Assembly: GCA_039821605.1 (NCBI GenBank)
Contig: JBCBNV010000005.1
Span: 310,001-374,000 of the forward strand
Reading direction: 5' to 3'
DNA: 64,000 nucleotides
Origin: CALBPI01 sp039821605
Lineage (GTDB): Bacteria > Pseudomonadota > Gammaproteobacteria > Steroidobacterales > Woeseiaceae
Shown here: piece after piece, positions 33,652-41,412 of the stretch
Position numbering within the stretch: position 1 is the stretch's first letter
Layout: every line of letters begins with the position of its first letter
The notes under the pieces: generated by a model
Database searches by the model: none
What the model saw: the letters and a program-made list of their open reading frames with translations, nothing else
What the model was told of the DNA's origin: nothing
Translations under genes and position numbers: made by a program

Positions 33652-34529
33652 AACGCGCGCGCCGTACCGCCGAACAATCGGTCCTGATCAGACTGAGTCA
33701 GCGGCGCCGCGATCGTCTCGTAAGCACCCCAAATAGCCGCGTAGCTTGCATGGAGTTTGTCGACGGGAAAGTTCGAACCGAACATCGCGCGCGCGGGACC
33801 GAACACCTCGATGCAGGTTTCGACGATGGGCCGAATCGAGTCGGTGTTCCAGTCGTGGTCGAACATGCCGAGCCCCGAGATCTTGCACGACACATTGGGT
33901 AACGCCGCCAGCAGCTCAAGCCCTTCACGCCAGGCGCTCAAGCCCGCCGCCGTCTGGTTCCAGGGCGACCCGCAATGGCAGAGTGCGACCGGCGTATTCG
34001 GCGTCTCGGCGAGCACCTCGGCTGCAACCGCCATTTGGCCCGGTGTAAGTTGCAGGTCAAAGCTCAATCCCATCGCGCCCAGCGCGGCCAGGTGTTCGCG
34101 CCAGCGCACATCATTGAGCAGGCTGCCACTACCTGTGACAGCGTCCTCGGCGTCGGAGCGTCCAATGATCTGCCGAAGCCCCCGAAACCTCGGGTACGCA
34201 GCATGTTCTTCGATGACGCGCGGCGCGTCGGCACGATCGAGATCGCAGTAGGCGACAATGGCATCGGGCAATCCGCAAGCGTCAGCGATCGACTGCACCC
34301 AGCGCGTTTCGTGAACAACGTCCTCGGGCGACACGCCGACCTGGATGTGCACCGATGCTTCGATCTCGTAGGGCGCGGCGTCGGCGCGCAGGTCGTCGAC
34401 GCCGTAGTCTTGCTGAATCGGCGTCGGGTCACCGAAAAACCGGCGCACGCCTTTGGCCATGAGCCACGGGTAATGGCAGACCGATAGGTCCCAGAGGTGG
34501 TGGTGCGCGTCGACGACCCGGCGACTCAA
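33627..34529 (-). CDS. Amidohydrolase 2 family hydrolase (lactonase-like)
   Basis: A 300-residue TIM-barrel hydrolase. It has the metal-binding VDAHHHLWD at residues 6-14, the His of ALCHCGSP near 190 and MFGSNFPVD near 250, as in amidohydrolase-2 proteins that open sugar lactones or decarboxylate ring acids. In such lactonases the GSNFP form is common. It is the second gene of a two-gene operon behind an NTF2-like gene, with a 4-bp overlap. Probable role: hydrolysis of a lactone produced by a dehydrogenase of this regulon. Confidence 0.87.
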   Translation of the reverse strand: MSRRVVDAHHHLWDLSVCHYPWLMAKGVRRFFGDPTPIQQDYGVDDLRADAAPYEIEASVHIQVGVSPEDVVHETRWVQSIADACGLPDAIVAYCDLDRADAPRVIEEHAAYPRFRGLRQIIGRSDAEDAVTGSGSLLNDVRWREHLAALGAMGLSFDLQLTPGQMAVAAEVLAETPNTPVALCHCGSPWNQTAAGLSAWREGLELLAALPNVSCKISGLGMFDHDWNTDSIRPIVETCIEVFGPARAMFGSNFPVDKLHASYAAIWGAYETIAAPLTQSDQDRLFGGTARAFYRIASDS

Positions 34530-35509
34530 GAATCGACCACCTGGCTCAACAGGGCGAGATCATCGAACACCGTGCGCTCGCTCGTGATGCGACCGGCGAT
34601 ACAACGCCAGTGCGAGACGCCCATGATGAACAGGGGTTTGCCAGTGGCAGCCGCACCGTACAACGGCGCCTCGTGCTCACCGGCGACAGTCCAGCGCACG
34701 GCAATGTCGACACCATTTGTCGACAGTGGCTGGTGCGCGACGTGGTCAACGCTGACGGAGGGTCTGCCCAGGACCTCGCGCAGTGACGCGTAGTAGGCGA
34801 ACAGCGCTTCGCGACCGGAGTGATGGTCGAACGGCGAGCGGTGCAGCACACAATAGGGCGCATAGGCGCGCGCGAATCCGTCGACATCGCCAAGCCAGAC
34901 GCTCTGAAGCGCGGCGCGCGCGAAAGCCTCGGGGTCCTCAATCGGGTCGGCGGGCGCGACGTCTACCTCGACTGCTGCGCGCACGCGCGCGTGCTCACTG
35001 TCGAGCCATTCCTGGTGTTCCTGGGTGCGCGCTTGACGCATGTCGCGCGCCGCGGCGGTAACGTCGGCGCCCAGCTGGGTCGCAAACATCATGCTGTCGC
35101 GCACGAGCCACTCACGCGTGATCACGCCGTCTTCGACAAAGCAGTCGGCAATATTGGTCATCCGTATCCGGTTGCCCGTCGCGGGACCGTATATGGACGG
35201 GCCTTCGTTAGTCCCCGTCGACAGTAGTCGGTGCGAACTGTAGAGGCCCTCCCTGCGGTTGCCCGACCAGATCACGTGCTCATTGATGAGCCGGCGGTCC
35301 GGGAACGCCGCGAGTGTGGCCCAGGTCGCGTCGACCACAGCCTTTGCACCGTGCGTAATGCCGTCGAGCCCCCAGACAATGCAGTCCTCGCCGTAATACT
35401 GGTGGATGAGATCGACGCCCCGCTCCTCCCAAATCTCATAGGTGATGCCCAGGATGTAGTCGACGAAGTCGTTATCGGGACCGTAAGCCCCGGTTCGTTC
35501 CGCTGCCAT
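34526..35509 (-). CDS. Two-domain NTF2/SnoaL-like protein
   Basis: About 327 residues from ATG 35509; the longer frame to 35581 runs into the operator region. Two NTF2-like units are seen (about 10-170 and 190-320): the first has YGEDCIVWGLDGITHGAKAV, the second FARAYAPYCVLHRSPFDHHSGR. It is more distant from the paralogues at 25628 and 38055, lacking the WYGPAGIG signature. It heads the operon with the amidohydrolase and is read from the gap that carries operators B and C. The reaction is unknown; an isomerase or dehydratase-like role is conceivable. Confidence 0.78.
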   Translation of the reverse strand: MAAERTGAYGPDNDFVDYILGITYEIWEERGVDLIHQYYGEDCIVWGLDGITHGAKAVVDATWATLAAFPDRRLINEHVIWSGNRREGLYSSHRLLSTGTNEGPSIYGPATGNRIRMTNIADCFVEDGVITREWLVRDSMMFATQLGADVTAAARDMRQARTQEHQEWLDSEHARVRAAVEVDVAPADPIEDPEAFARAALQSVWLGDVDGFARAYAPYCVLHRSPFDHHSGREALFAYYASLREVLGRPSVSVDHVAHQPLSTNGVDIAVRWTVAGEHEAPLYGAAATGKPLFIMGVSHWRCIAGRITSERTVFDDLALLSQVVDS

Positions 35510-35548
35510 GCGCTCTGCTCCACCGCCCCGCCGGGGCACGATCAAGGA

Positions 35549-35566
35549 TTGTACTGCGAATGCAGC
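35549..35566. promoter_or_regulatory. LacI-type operator B
   Basis: TTGTACTGCGAATGCAGC contains the core ACTGCGAATGCA found identically at two sites before the sulfatase-linked TonB receptor. It lies 40 bases upstream of the NTF2/amidohydrolase operon. The right half is the conserved one; the left half (TGTACT) is shared with operator C. Confidence 0.7.
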
Positions 35567-35638
35567 GCAAGTTCTCCGCATGCTGGTCTCTTGTTGAGCT
35601 CACGGCCAGCCCCTACTGCTAGACTCGGTTGATATAGA

Positions 35639-35656
35639 CTTGCATTCGAAGTACAT
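35639..35656. promoter_or_regulatory. LacI-type operator C
   Basis: CTTGCATTCGAAGTACAT; its reverse complement reads ATGTACTTCGAATGCAAG, aligned to operator B at 13 of 18 positions. It lies 48 bases before the bicupin gene. B and C are about 90 bp apart, suitable for repression of both divergent operons, possibly with looping. Confidence 0.7.
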
Positions 35657-35703
35657 TTAAGTCTCGTTTGTCGGCGCGGTCGCGCCGTTCGGGGACCTTT
35701 GTC

Positions 35704-36732
35704 ATGGCTCAAGCTGCCGCCACTGCGCAACGGCACGCGTCGTTGCTCGCCGAGCGTCTCGTGCGGTATGCGGATCTTCGGCCCTGCACAACGGCGTTCA
35801 TCGACACGCGCACCCCGGGCAGCGCGGAGAAAGAAAACTTCACGATCATCGGCCCCGGCGTATCCGAAAACCCTGACCAGCACGTCCACGTCAGGCTTCC
35901 ACACGGCTTCAATATCGGCGGCGCCCGCCAGCCGCCGGGCTGCGTCAATTCGCAACACAGCCATGAAACAGCCGAGGTGTTCATCGTTCACTCGGGAACC
36001 TGGGCATTCAGGATGGGCCCCAATCTCGAGGACGGCGAGATCGTGCTGCACCGCGGTGACACGATATCGATCCCCATGCGCGTATTCCGGGGCTTCGAGA
36101 ACATCGGTGACGGCACGGGCTACCTGTTTGCCGTGTTGGGCGGCGACGACCCGGGCCGCGTGACCTGGGCACCTTACGTGTTCGACAACGCAAGAAAATA
36201 CGGCTTGGTACTTCTGGAGGACGGCAGCCTCGTCGACACGACACGCGGCGAAACTGTGCCCGCAGGCAAAAGTGTCATGCCGCCGACCACCGAGGCCGAT
36301 GTCGCCGCGCTCGACCGACTCATGGCCGAGGACATGGGTGGCTGCGTGCTACGGCATGATGCACTCGCCACCTTGGCGTGCGGCACACTGAAGGGCGTAG
36401 AGGAACGACCCGTCATCGGCTGCCGCAGCGAGTCGGAGGGCCTGGCGGCGGGGCACATGAATTGGTCGCACGGCTTCCAGGTGCGCCACATCCAGCTTGC
36501 ACCGGGCGTCGAGTCGCCACCTCACGTTCGCCACGAAGAAGAAGTCATCATGATGCACGCGGGTCAACTCACCGTGGGCCTGCCCGACGGCGATGTCGAG
36601 CTCGGTTCGGGCGACGTACTGACCGCGCCCATCGGCATGCCAAGACGGTTTTCCAACAGCACACACGAACCGGCAGAGGCCTGGGTCGTGCGGGGCGGAG
36701 ACGCACCCAAAGCGCCGTCCTATCCAACCTGA
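35704..36732 (+). CDS. Two-domain cupin (gentisate-dioxygenase-like fold)
   Basis: A 342-residue bicupin from ATG 35704. The first cupin domain (about 60-150) has QHSHETAEVFIVHSG and GDTISIPMRVFRGFEN; the second (about 250-335) has SPPHVRHEEEVIMMHAG and GDVLTAPIGMPRRFSN, so both can bind metal through His/Glu. The overall plan resembles bicupin dioxygenases and isomerases, but gentisate-specific residues cannot be checked here. It is the first gene of the operon with the HisD-like dehydrogenase and a third NTF2-like protein, downstream of operator C. Activity could be ring cleavage, C-C bond cleavage or isomerisation. Confidence 0.82.
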   Translation: MAQAAATAQRHASLLAERLVRYADLRPCTTAFIDTRTPGSAEKENFTIIGPGVSENPDQHVHVRLPHGFNIGGARQPPGCVNSQHSHETAEVFIVHSGTWAFRMGPNLEDGEIVLHRGDTISIPMRVFRGFENIGDGTGYLFAVLGGDDPGRVTWAPYVFDNARKYGLVLLEDGSLVDTTRGETVPAGKSVMPPTTEADVAALDRLMAEDMGGCVLRHDALATLACGTLKGVEERPVIGCRSESEGLAAGHMNWSHGFQVRHIQLAPGVESPPHVRHEEEVIMMHAGQLTVGLPDGDVELGSGDVLTAPIGMPRRFSNSTHEPAEAWVVRGGDAPKAPSYPT

Positions 36733-36765
36733 CATCAACCAAACACTGTTCGCGAGGCAATCACC

Positions 36766-38052
36766 GTGATCAAGGTCATCAAGAAAGGCATCGACGCCGC
36801 AGCCGCGGCCGACATGGATGCCAAGGTCAAAAACATCGTCGAGGGCATCCTTGGCGACATCGAGTCGCGTGGCGACGCCGCGGTGCGCGAGCTTTCGGAG
36901 AAATTCGACAAGTGGACGCCCGAGCAATTCCGCCTCACGCAGGAACAGATCGACGCGGCCATCGCGCGATTGCCGGAGCAGACGCTCGACGACATTCGAT
37001 TCGCCCAAAAGCAGATCCGTCGATTCGCCGAAATACAGAAAGCCGCTCTGCGCGATGTCGAGGAAGAGACCATGCCCGGCGTGTTCCTGGGCCACAAGAA
37101 TATCCCCGTGAACAGCGTGGGCTGCTACATCCCGGGGGGCAAATACCCGATGGTCGCCAGCGCGCACATGAGCGTGCTCACGGCCAGGGTTGCAGGCGTC
37201 AAGCGCGTCATCGCCTGTGCGCCGCCGCACGACGGTGCGCCCAATGACGCCATTGTGGCGGCGATGCACCTCGCGGGCGCCGACGAAATTTATTGCCTGG
37301 GCGGCGTTCAGGCCGTGGGCGCTATGGCGCTCGGCACGGAGACCATCGCGCCCGTGGACATGCTTGTGGGCCCGGGCAATGCCTTCGTAGCCGAAGCGAA
37401 GCGCCAGCTTTTCGGTCGTGTCGGCATCGACCTGTTCGCAGGTCCGACCGAGACACTGATCATCGCCGACGACACCTGCGACGGCGAGATGGCCGCTACC
37501 GACCTGCTGGGCCAGGCAGAGCACGGGCCGAATTCGCCCGCGATTCTACTCACGAACTCCGCACAGCTCGTTGCGGACACGCAGCGCGAGATCGAACGCC
37601 AACTTACGATACTTGAGACGGCCGACGTGGCCGGCGCTGCGTGGCGCGACTATGGCCAGATCATCCTCTGCGATACCGAAGAAGAAATGCTGGCCGAGGC
37701 GGACCGTATCGCCAGCGAACATGTGCAGGTCATGACGCGCGACCCCGACTACTTCCTCAACAACATGACCAACTACGGCGCGTTATTCCTGGGCCCCGAG
37801 ACCAACGTGGCCTACGGCGACAAGGTTATCGGCACCAACCACACGTTGCCGACGAAGCTCGCAGCGCGCTACACCGGGGGGCTCTGGGTCGGTAAGTTCA
37901 TCAAGACCTGCACCTACCAGCGGGTCTCCCCTGAAGCGACGGCCACGGTCGGTGAGTATTGCTCACGCCTGTGCGGACTCGAAGGCATGATGGGTCACAA
38001 AGCGCAGGCCGACTTGCGCGTGACGCGATACAAGAAGACCAAGGCAGCCTGA
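36766..38052 (+). CDS. Histidinol-dehydrogenase-like alcohol dehydrogenase (HpsN-like)
   Basis: A 428-residue HisD-family protein starting at GTG 36766. Zinc and catalytic residues of the family are kept: Gln/His in LGQAEHGP (about 250-253), Glu-His in ASEHVQV (about 317), Asp in AYGDKVIGTNH (about 351) and His in MMGHKAQ (about 410). No other histidine genes are near, so it probably oxidises a different alcohol to a carboxylate in two NAD-dependent steps. HpsN, which oxidises dihydroxypropanesulfonate to sulfolactate, is the known precedent. It lies between the bicupin and an NTF2-like gene in the same operon. Confidence 0.88.
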   Translation: MIKVIKKGIDAAAAADMDAKVKNIVEGILGDIESRGDAAVRELSEKFDKWTPEQFRLTQEQIDAAIARLPEQTLDDIRFAQKQIRRFAEIQKAALRDVEEETMPGVFLGHKNIPVNSVGCYIPGGKYPMVASAHMSVLTARVAGVKRVIACAPPHDGAPNDAIVAAMHLAGADEIYCLGGVQAVGAMALGTETIAPVDMLVGPGNAFVAEAKRQLFGRVGIDLFAGPTETLIIADDTCDGEMAATDLLGQAEHGPNSPAILLTNSAQLVADTQREIERQLTILETADVAGAAWRDYGQIILCDTEEEMLAEADRIASEHVQVMTRDPDYFLNNMTNYGALFLGPETNVAYGDKVIGTNHTLPTKLAARYTGGLWVGKFIKTCTYQRVSPEATATVGEYCSRLCGLEGMMGHKAQADLRVTRYKKTKAA

Positions 38053-38054
38053 AC

Positions 38055-39083
38055 GTGCCGACACATGGTGGGGCAACTCATGCGGCGAACAAGCGCGCCG
38101 TAGCCGAAAAACTGCGCGCGCTGTTTGGCGCGCCTCTTGAATCGCTGCGCGCCGCGGCAGCTGAGGCTTACGAAGACGGTGCCAGACTCAACGCGTTTCA
38201 CCCCGTCAACGACGCCACAGGCACAGAGGGCATCATTGGTGCGCTCTGGCAACCGTTACGAACGGCCTTCCCCGATCTCGAACGACGCGACCGCATCGTG
38301 GTCCCGGGTCACTACGAGGGCCACGACTTCGTGGCCATTATGAGCGACCTTCAGGGACGCTTTGAACAGGATTGGATCGACATTCCCGCCAACCACGAAG
38401 TGGTCACGTTGCGTTGCTGCGAGATCCACCGCGTGGGTGGCACGGGGCGCATCGCCGAAACGCACATGCTCGTCGACACGCTCGACCTCATGCGTCAGGC
38501 CGGCGTCTGGCCCATTGCACCGAGCCTGGGCGCAGAGATCACCTGGCCCGCGCCCGCAGGCGGCGGCGGTGCCGACCTCAGCAGCTGCGATCTCGAGCGC
38601 GGTCTCGAGTCGTTACGACGCGTCAAGGCCATGCACGCAGGTTTGGGCGAGTTCGACGGAAGAGACCTCACAAGCATGGACCACGCGCGATTCTGGAGCC
38701 CGGGTTTCATGTGGTATGGGCCCGCGGGTATCGGAACCAGCAAAGGCCTGGCCGGCTTCGAGGCGCACCACCAGATCCCGTTCCTGCGCGGCTTTCCGGA
38801 CCGACGCGTACACAAGCATGTGGCCAACGTCTATGACGGCGACTTCGTCGTGACAGGCGGCTGGCCTTCTGTGATTGGCACCCATTCCGGGCCCGACTGG
38901 TTGGGCGTGGGCCCCACGGGTCGCGAGATTCACTTCCGCGTCATGGACTTCTACCGCGTCGACGGCGAGCTTATTGCCGAGAACTGGGTGCCGATCGACA
39001 TTGCCGACGTGTTGCGCCAGATGGGCGTCGATGTGTTTGCGCGTATTCGCCACCTGCGTGGCAATCCGCGCACGGTCCTCTAG
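38055..39083 (+). CDS. Two-domain NTF2/SnoaL-like protein
   Basis: 342 residues from GTG 38055, two bases after the HisD-like stop; a longer frame would overlap that gene by about 90 bases. Two NTF2-like cones are seen. The second half carries FMWYGPAGIGTSKG, HQIPFLRGFPDR, REIHFRVMDFY and ENWVPIDIADVLRQMGVDV, strikingly like the protein at 25628-26659, and the first half shares DLERRDRIVVPGHYEG. Having two close paralogues in different operons of one regulon suggests paired or heteromeric enzymes acting on the same substrate class. Function not known. Confidence 0.8.
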   Translation: MPTHGGATHAANKRAVAEKLRALFGAPLESLRAAAAEAYEDGARLNAFHPVNDATGTEGIIGALWQPLRTAFPDLERRDRIVVPGHYEGHDFVAIMSDLQGRFEQDWIDIPANHEVVTLRCCEIHRVGGTGRIAETHMLVDTLDLMRQAGVWPIAPSLGAEITWPAPAGGGGADLSSCDLERGLESLRRVKAMHAGLGEFDGRDLTSMDHARFWSPGFMWYGPAGIGTSKGLAGFEAHHQIPFLRGFPDRRVHKHVANVYDGDFVVTGGWPSVIGTHSGPDWLGVGPTGREIHFRVMDFYRVDGELIAENWVPIDIADVLRQMGVDVFARIRHLRGNPRTVL

Positions 39084-39090
39084 CCGAGGG

Positions 39091-41340
39091 TCAATCCGTG
39101 ATGGTCGTCGTCATGTCGACGTCTACAACGACCCGCGCAATGGTGCCTTCGAACACAAACGGCGGCGTATAGTCGCGAGAGACCGGCGCATGGCGGTTTT
39201 CGCCGCAGCGGATGCCCGCGTTGGCCGCATAGATCGGCCACATGCGCTCAAGCACAACTTCGCCCGCGTCATCGCCATCGATCGTTAGCGTTACCCGGCC
39301 CGAGTCTGCGCCCGTTTTTCGAATACGTAGTCCCAGTTCGTGGTCACCGGCGCGTACGCGACCATTGCTGCGCCCCCGGTACACGGCGTTGCGCGTGTAC
39401 ACGTATGCGAAGTGCACATAGCCGTTCTTTAGGTACCACTCGTAACCGCAGCTGCTATCGCCCGCTGAGAGGATAACGCCGTTGGCCCGCGACTGCGGCA
39501 GGCTCAGATCGGCCCGGAACGCAGAGTCCCAGCTGAAAACGTCGGGCGCGCTGAGACGGTCGAGCCGGGTCATGCCCGGGAACAAAAGGTAGGTCGCACG
39601 CGGCGGCGGCACCGAGGCTTCGTAGAGTTTGAGCGTGTCGTCTTCGAGCGGCAGCACGTCATAGCGCTCGGCCTCGCGCTGCCATAGCGCGCGCAGGCGC
39701 TCTAAACGTTCGGGGTACTGCGCAGCGAGACTGATCGACTCAGAGAAATCCGCCGCCGCATGGTAGAGCTCCCAGTCGTCCATCTCATAAGCCGTCCCCG
39801 CCTTATGCCTGGCCACAGCCTTCCAACCGTCTTCCCAGATCGCTCGATCGCCGAGGGTCTCGAAGTACTGAACGCGTTTGCGCGTCGGTGTCTTGGGCGC
39901 ATCGAAGCTGTACGCGAAACTGGTGCCCTGAATGGCCAGCGGCACTGCGCCGCGAAACGACTTCGGCGGGTTGAGACCAGCCATGTTCATGAGACTGGGT
40001 ACGACATCGATGGCGTGGTGGTACTGCGCGTTGATCCCGCCTTCGGGCAAGTCACCGGCGGGCCAGCTCACAACGAGCGGCGAGCGGATGCCGCCCTCGT
40101 AGGTGTCGGCCTTGTACCATTTAAGCGGCGTATTGCCGGCCTGAGCCCAACCGCGCGAGTACATCGGGTAGGACGCGTCGGTACCGAACAACTCGAGGTC
40201 TTCGAGAAACTCCTCAATGGGCGCAGGCCCCAGGTAGGCGTCGCGGCGCACGTCGAGCCGACCCTCGATGGGGCCGCCGTAGGCCGCACCGTTGTCCGAC
40301 ATCACGAGCATGATGGTGTTGTCGTACTGCCCCGTCGACTTGAGGAAGTCCACGACGCGACCGATCTGTCGGTCGGTGTGTTCGACGAAGGCGGCGTAGA
40401 CCTCCTGCCCTCGTACAGCCAGTCGCTTCTGATCAGCATTGAGGTTGCCCCACTCTGGCACATCCGCGTTGCGCCGCGGCAGGCGCGTGCCCCTGGGCAC
40501 GATGCCGAGCTCCAGCTGCTTACGGAATCGCGCCTCACGCACCACGTCCCAGCCTGCGTCGTAGCGCCCACGGTGACGCCTGATGTCATCGGCCGGTGCA
40601 TGCAGCGGAAAATGCATGGCGCCAAATGCCAGGTAGAGGAAGAACGGACGCTCGGGCGTGGCCGACGTGTGGTCGGCGATGTAGTCGATCGAGCGTGAGG
40701 CCAGATCGTGACTCAGGTGGTAGTCGGCCGCCTTCTCGGGATAGGCGGGCGAGGTGTTCTCGAACATCTCGGGGTGCCAGTGATCGATGGCATTGCCGTG
40801 AAAGCCGTACCAGCGGTCGAAGCCGCGACCTGTCGGCCAATGATCGTATGGGCCGCTGCCGTTCTGGTCGGCCAGCGACGACAAGTGCCACTTGCCCGTC
40901 GCAAACGTCGAGTAGCCGGCTGGGCGCAACATTTCCGCCAGTGTCATGGCGTCCTGACGGATCCAGCCGCGGTATCCGCGGTGATCTCGCCCCCACTCTG
41001 CAATGTTGCCAACGCCGACGGCGTGCGCATTGCGGCCGGTGAGCAGGCACGCACGCGTGGGTGCGCACAAGGCCGTGACGTGGAAGTTGTTGAAACGCGT
41101 ACCGCCAGCCGCGAGCGCGTCGATGGCCGCGGTATTGTGCTCGGCACCGTAGCTGCCCAAATCGGCAAAGCCCACGTCATCGAGGACGACCATGACAATG
41201 TTGGGGGCCCGCTGCAGTTGGCGCGGGCGCCAGCCTGTGTCGCGGATATCGGCGCCGGTCTCAGCCGCGAGGCCGCCGGATGCGGCCAGGGTTCCGGCGG
41301 CGGCCCCGGCCTCGAGAAACCTGCGACGAGTTATGGGCAT
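39091..41340 (-). CDS. Tat-exported type I sulfatase
   Basis: About 749 residues from ATG 41338-41340, giving a twin-arginine signal (ITRRRFLEAG). The sulfatase motif CAPTRACLLTGR places the formylglycine-forming Cys at residue 92. Metal and sulfate ligands are seen in MVVLDDVGFADLG, GKWHL and VMSDNGAAYGG. A C-terminal beta-rich extension of about 200 residues is present, as in long arylsulfatases. It would release sulfate from an organic sulfate ester in the periplasm. No formylglycine-generating enzyme is in the window. It is the second gene after the TonB receptor, 72 bp downstream with a hairpin in between. Confidence 0.92.
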   Translation of the reverse strand: MPITRRRFLEAGAAAGTLAASGGLAAETGADIRDTGWRPRQLQRAPNIVMVVLDDVGFADLGSYGAEHNTAAIDALAAGGTRFNNFHVTALCAPTRACLLTGRNAHAVGVGNIAEWGRDHRGYRGWIRQDAMTLAEMLRPAGYSTFATGKWHLSSLADQNGSGPYDHWPTGRGFDRWYGFHGNAIDHWHPEMFENTSPAYPEKAADYHLSHDLASRSIDYIADHTSATPERPFFLYLAFGAMHFPLHAPADDIRRHRGRYDAGWDVVREARFRKQLELGIVPRGTRLPRRNADVPEWGNLNADQKRLAVRGQEVYAAFVEHTDRQIGRVVDFLKSTGQYDNTIMLVMSDNGAAYGGPIEGRLDVRRDAYLGPAPIEEFLEDLELFGTDASYPMYSRGWAQAGNTPLKWYKADTYEGGIRSPLVVSWPAGDLPEGGINAQYHHAIDVVPSLMNMAGLNPPKSFRGAVPLAIQGTSFAYSFDAPKTPTRKRVQYFETLGDRAIWEDGWKAVARHKAGTAYEMDDWELYHAAADFSESISLAAQYPERLERLRALWQREAERYDVLPLEDDTLKLYEASVPPPRATYLLFPGMTRLDRLSAPDVFSWDSAFRADLSLPQSRANGVILSAGDSSCGYEWYLKNGYVHFAYVYTRNAVYRGRSNGRVRAGDHELGLRIRKTGADSGRVTLTIDGDDAGEVVLERMWPIYAANAGIRCGENRHAPVSRDYTPPFVFEGTIARVVVDVDMTTTITD

Positions 41341-41360
41341 GGTGCAATTCCCAGAACGAC

Positions 41361-41380
41361 AAAGGGGCCCGAAGGCCCCG
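41361..41380 (-). terminator. Intercistronic hairpin between TonB receptor and sulfatase
   Basis: On the minus strand AACGGGGCC-TTCG-GGCCCCTTT forms a 6-bp GC stem closed by a TTCG tetraloop and followed by only three T. It sits between the receptor and sulfatase genes. The short T-run suggests partial termination or an mRNA-stability element that would make the receptor more abundant than the enzyme. Confidence 0.65.
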
Positions 41381-41412
41381 TTGCCGTTAAGCGATGGCAC
41401 ACGTCGTCGTGA

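Noticed and set aside
34530..35581. Longer start for the NTF2-like gene reaching 35581
   Set aside because: The extra 24 codons cover operator B and have no ribosome site; ATG 35509 gives a sensible N-terminus.
36766..38052. Annotation as histidinol dehydrogenase of histidine biosynthesis
   Set aside because: No other his gene is nearby and the operon partners are catabolic; HisD-like dehydrogenase of another alcohol fits better.
39760..40698. A 312-codon open frame opposite the sulfatase
   Set aside because: It lies fully antisense to the sulfatase, whose active-site motifs are intact; composition and lack of motifs mark it as a shadow.
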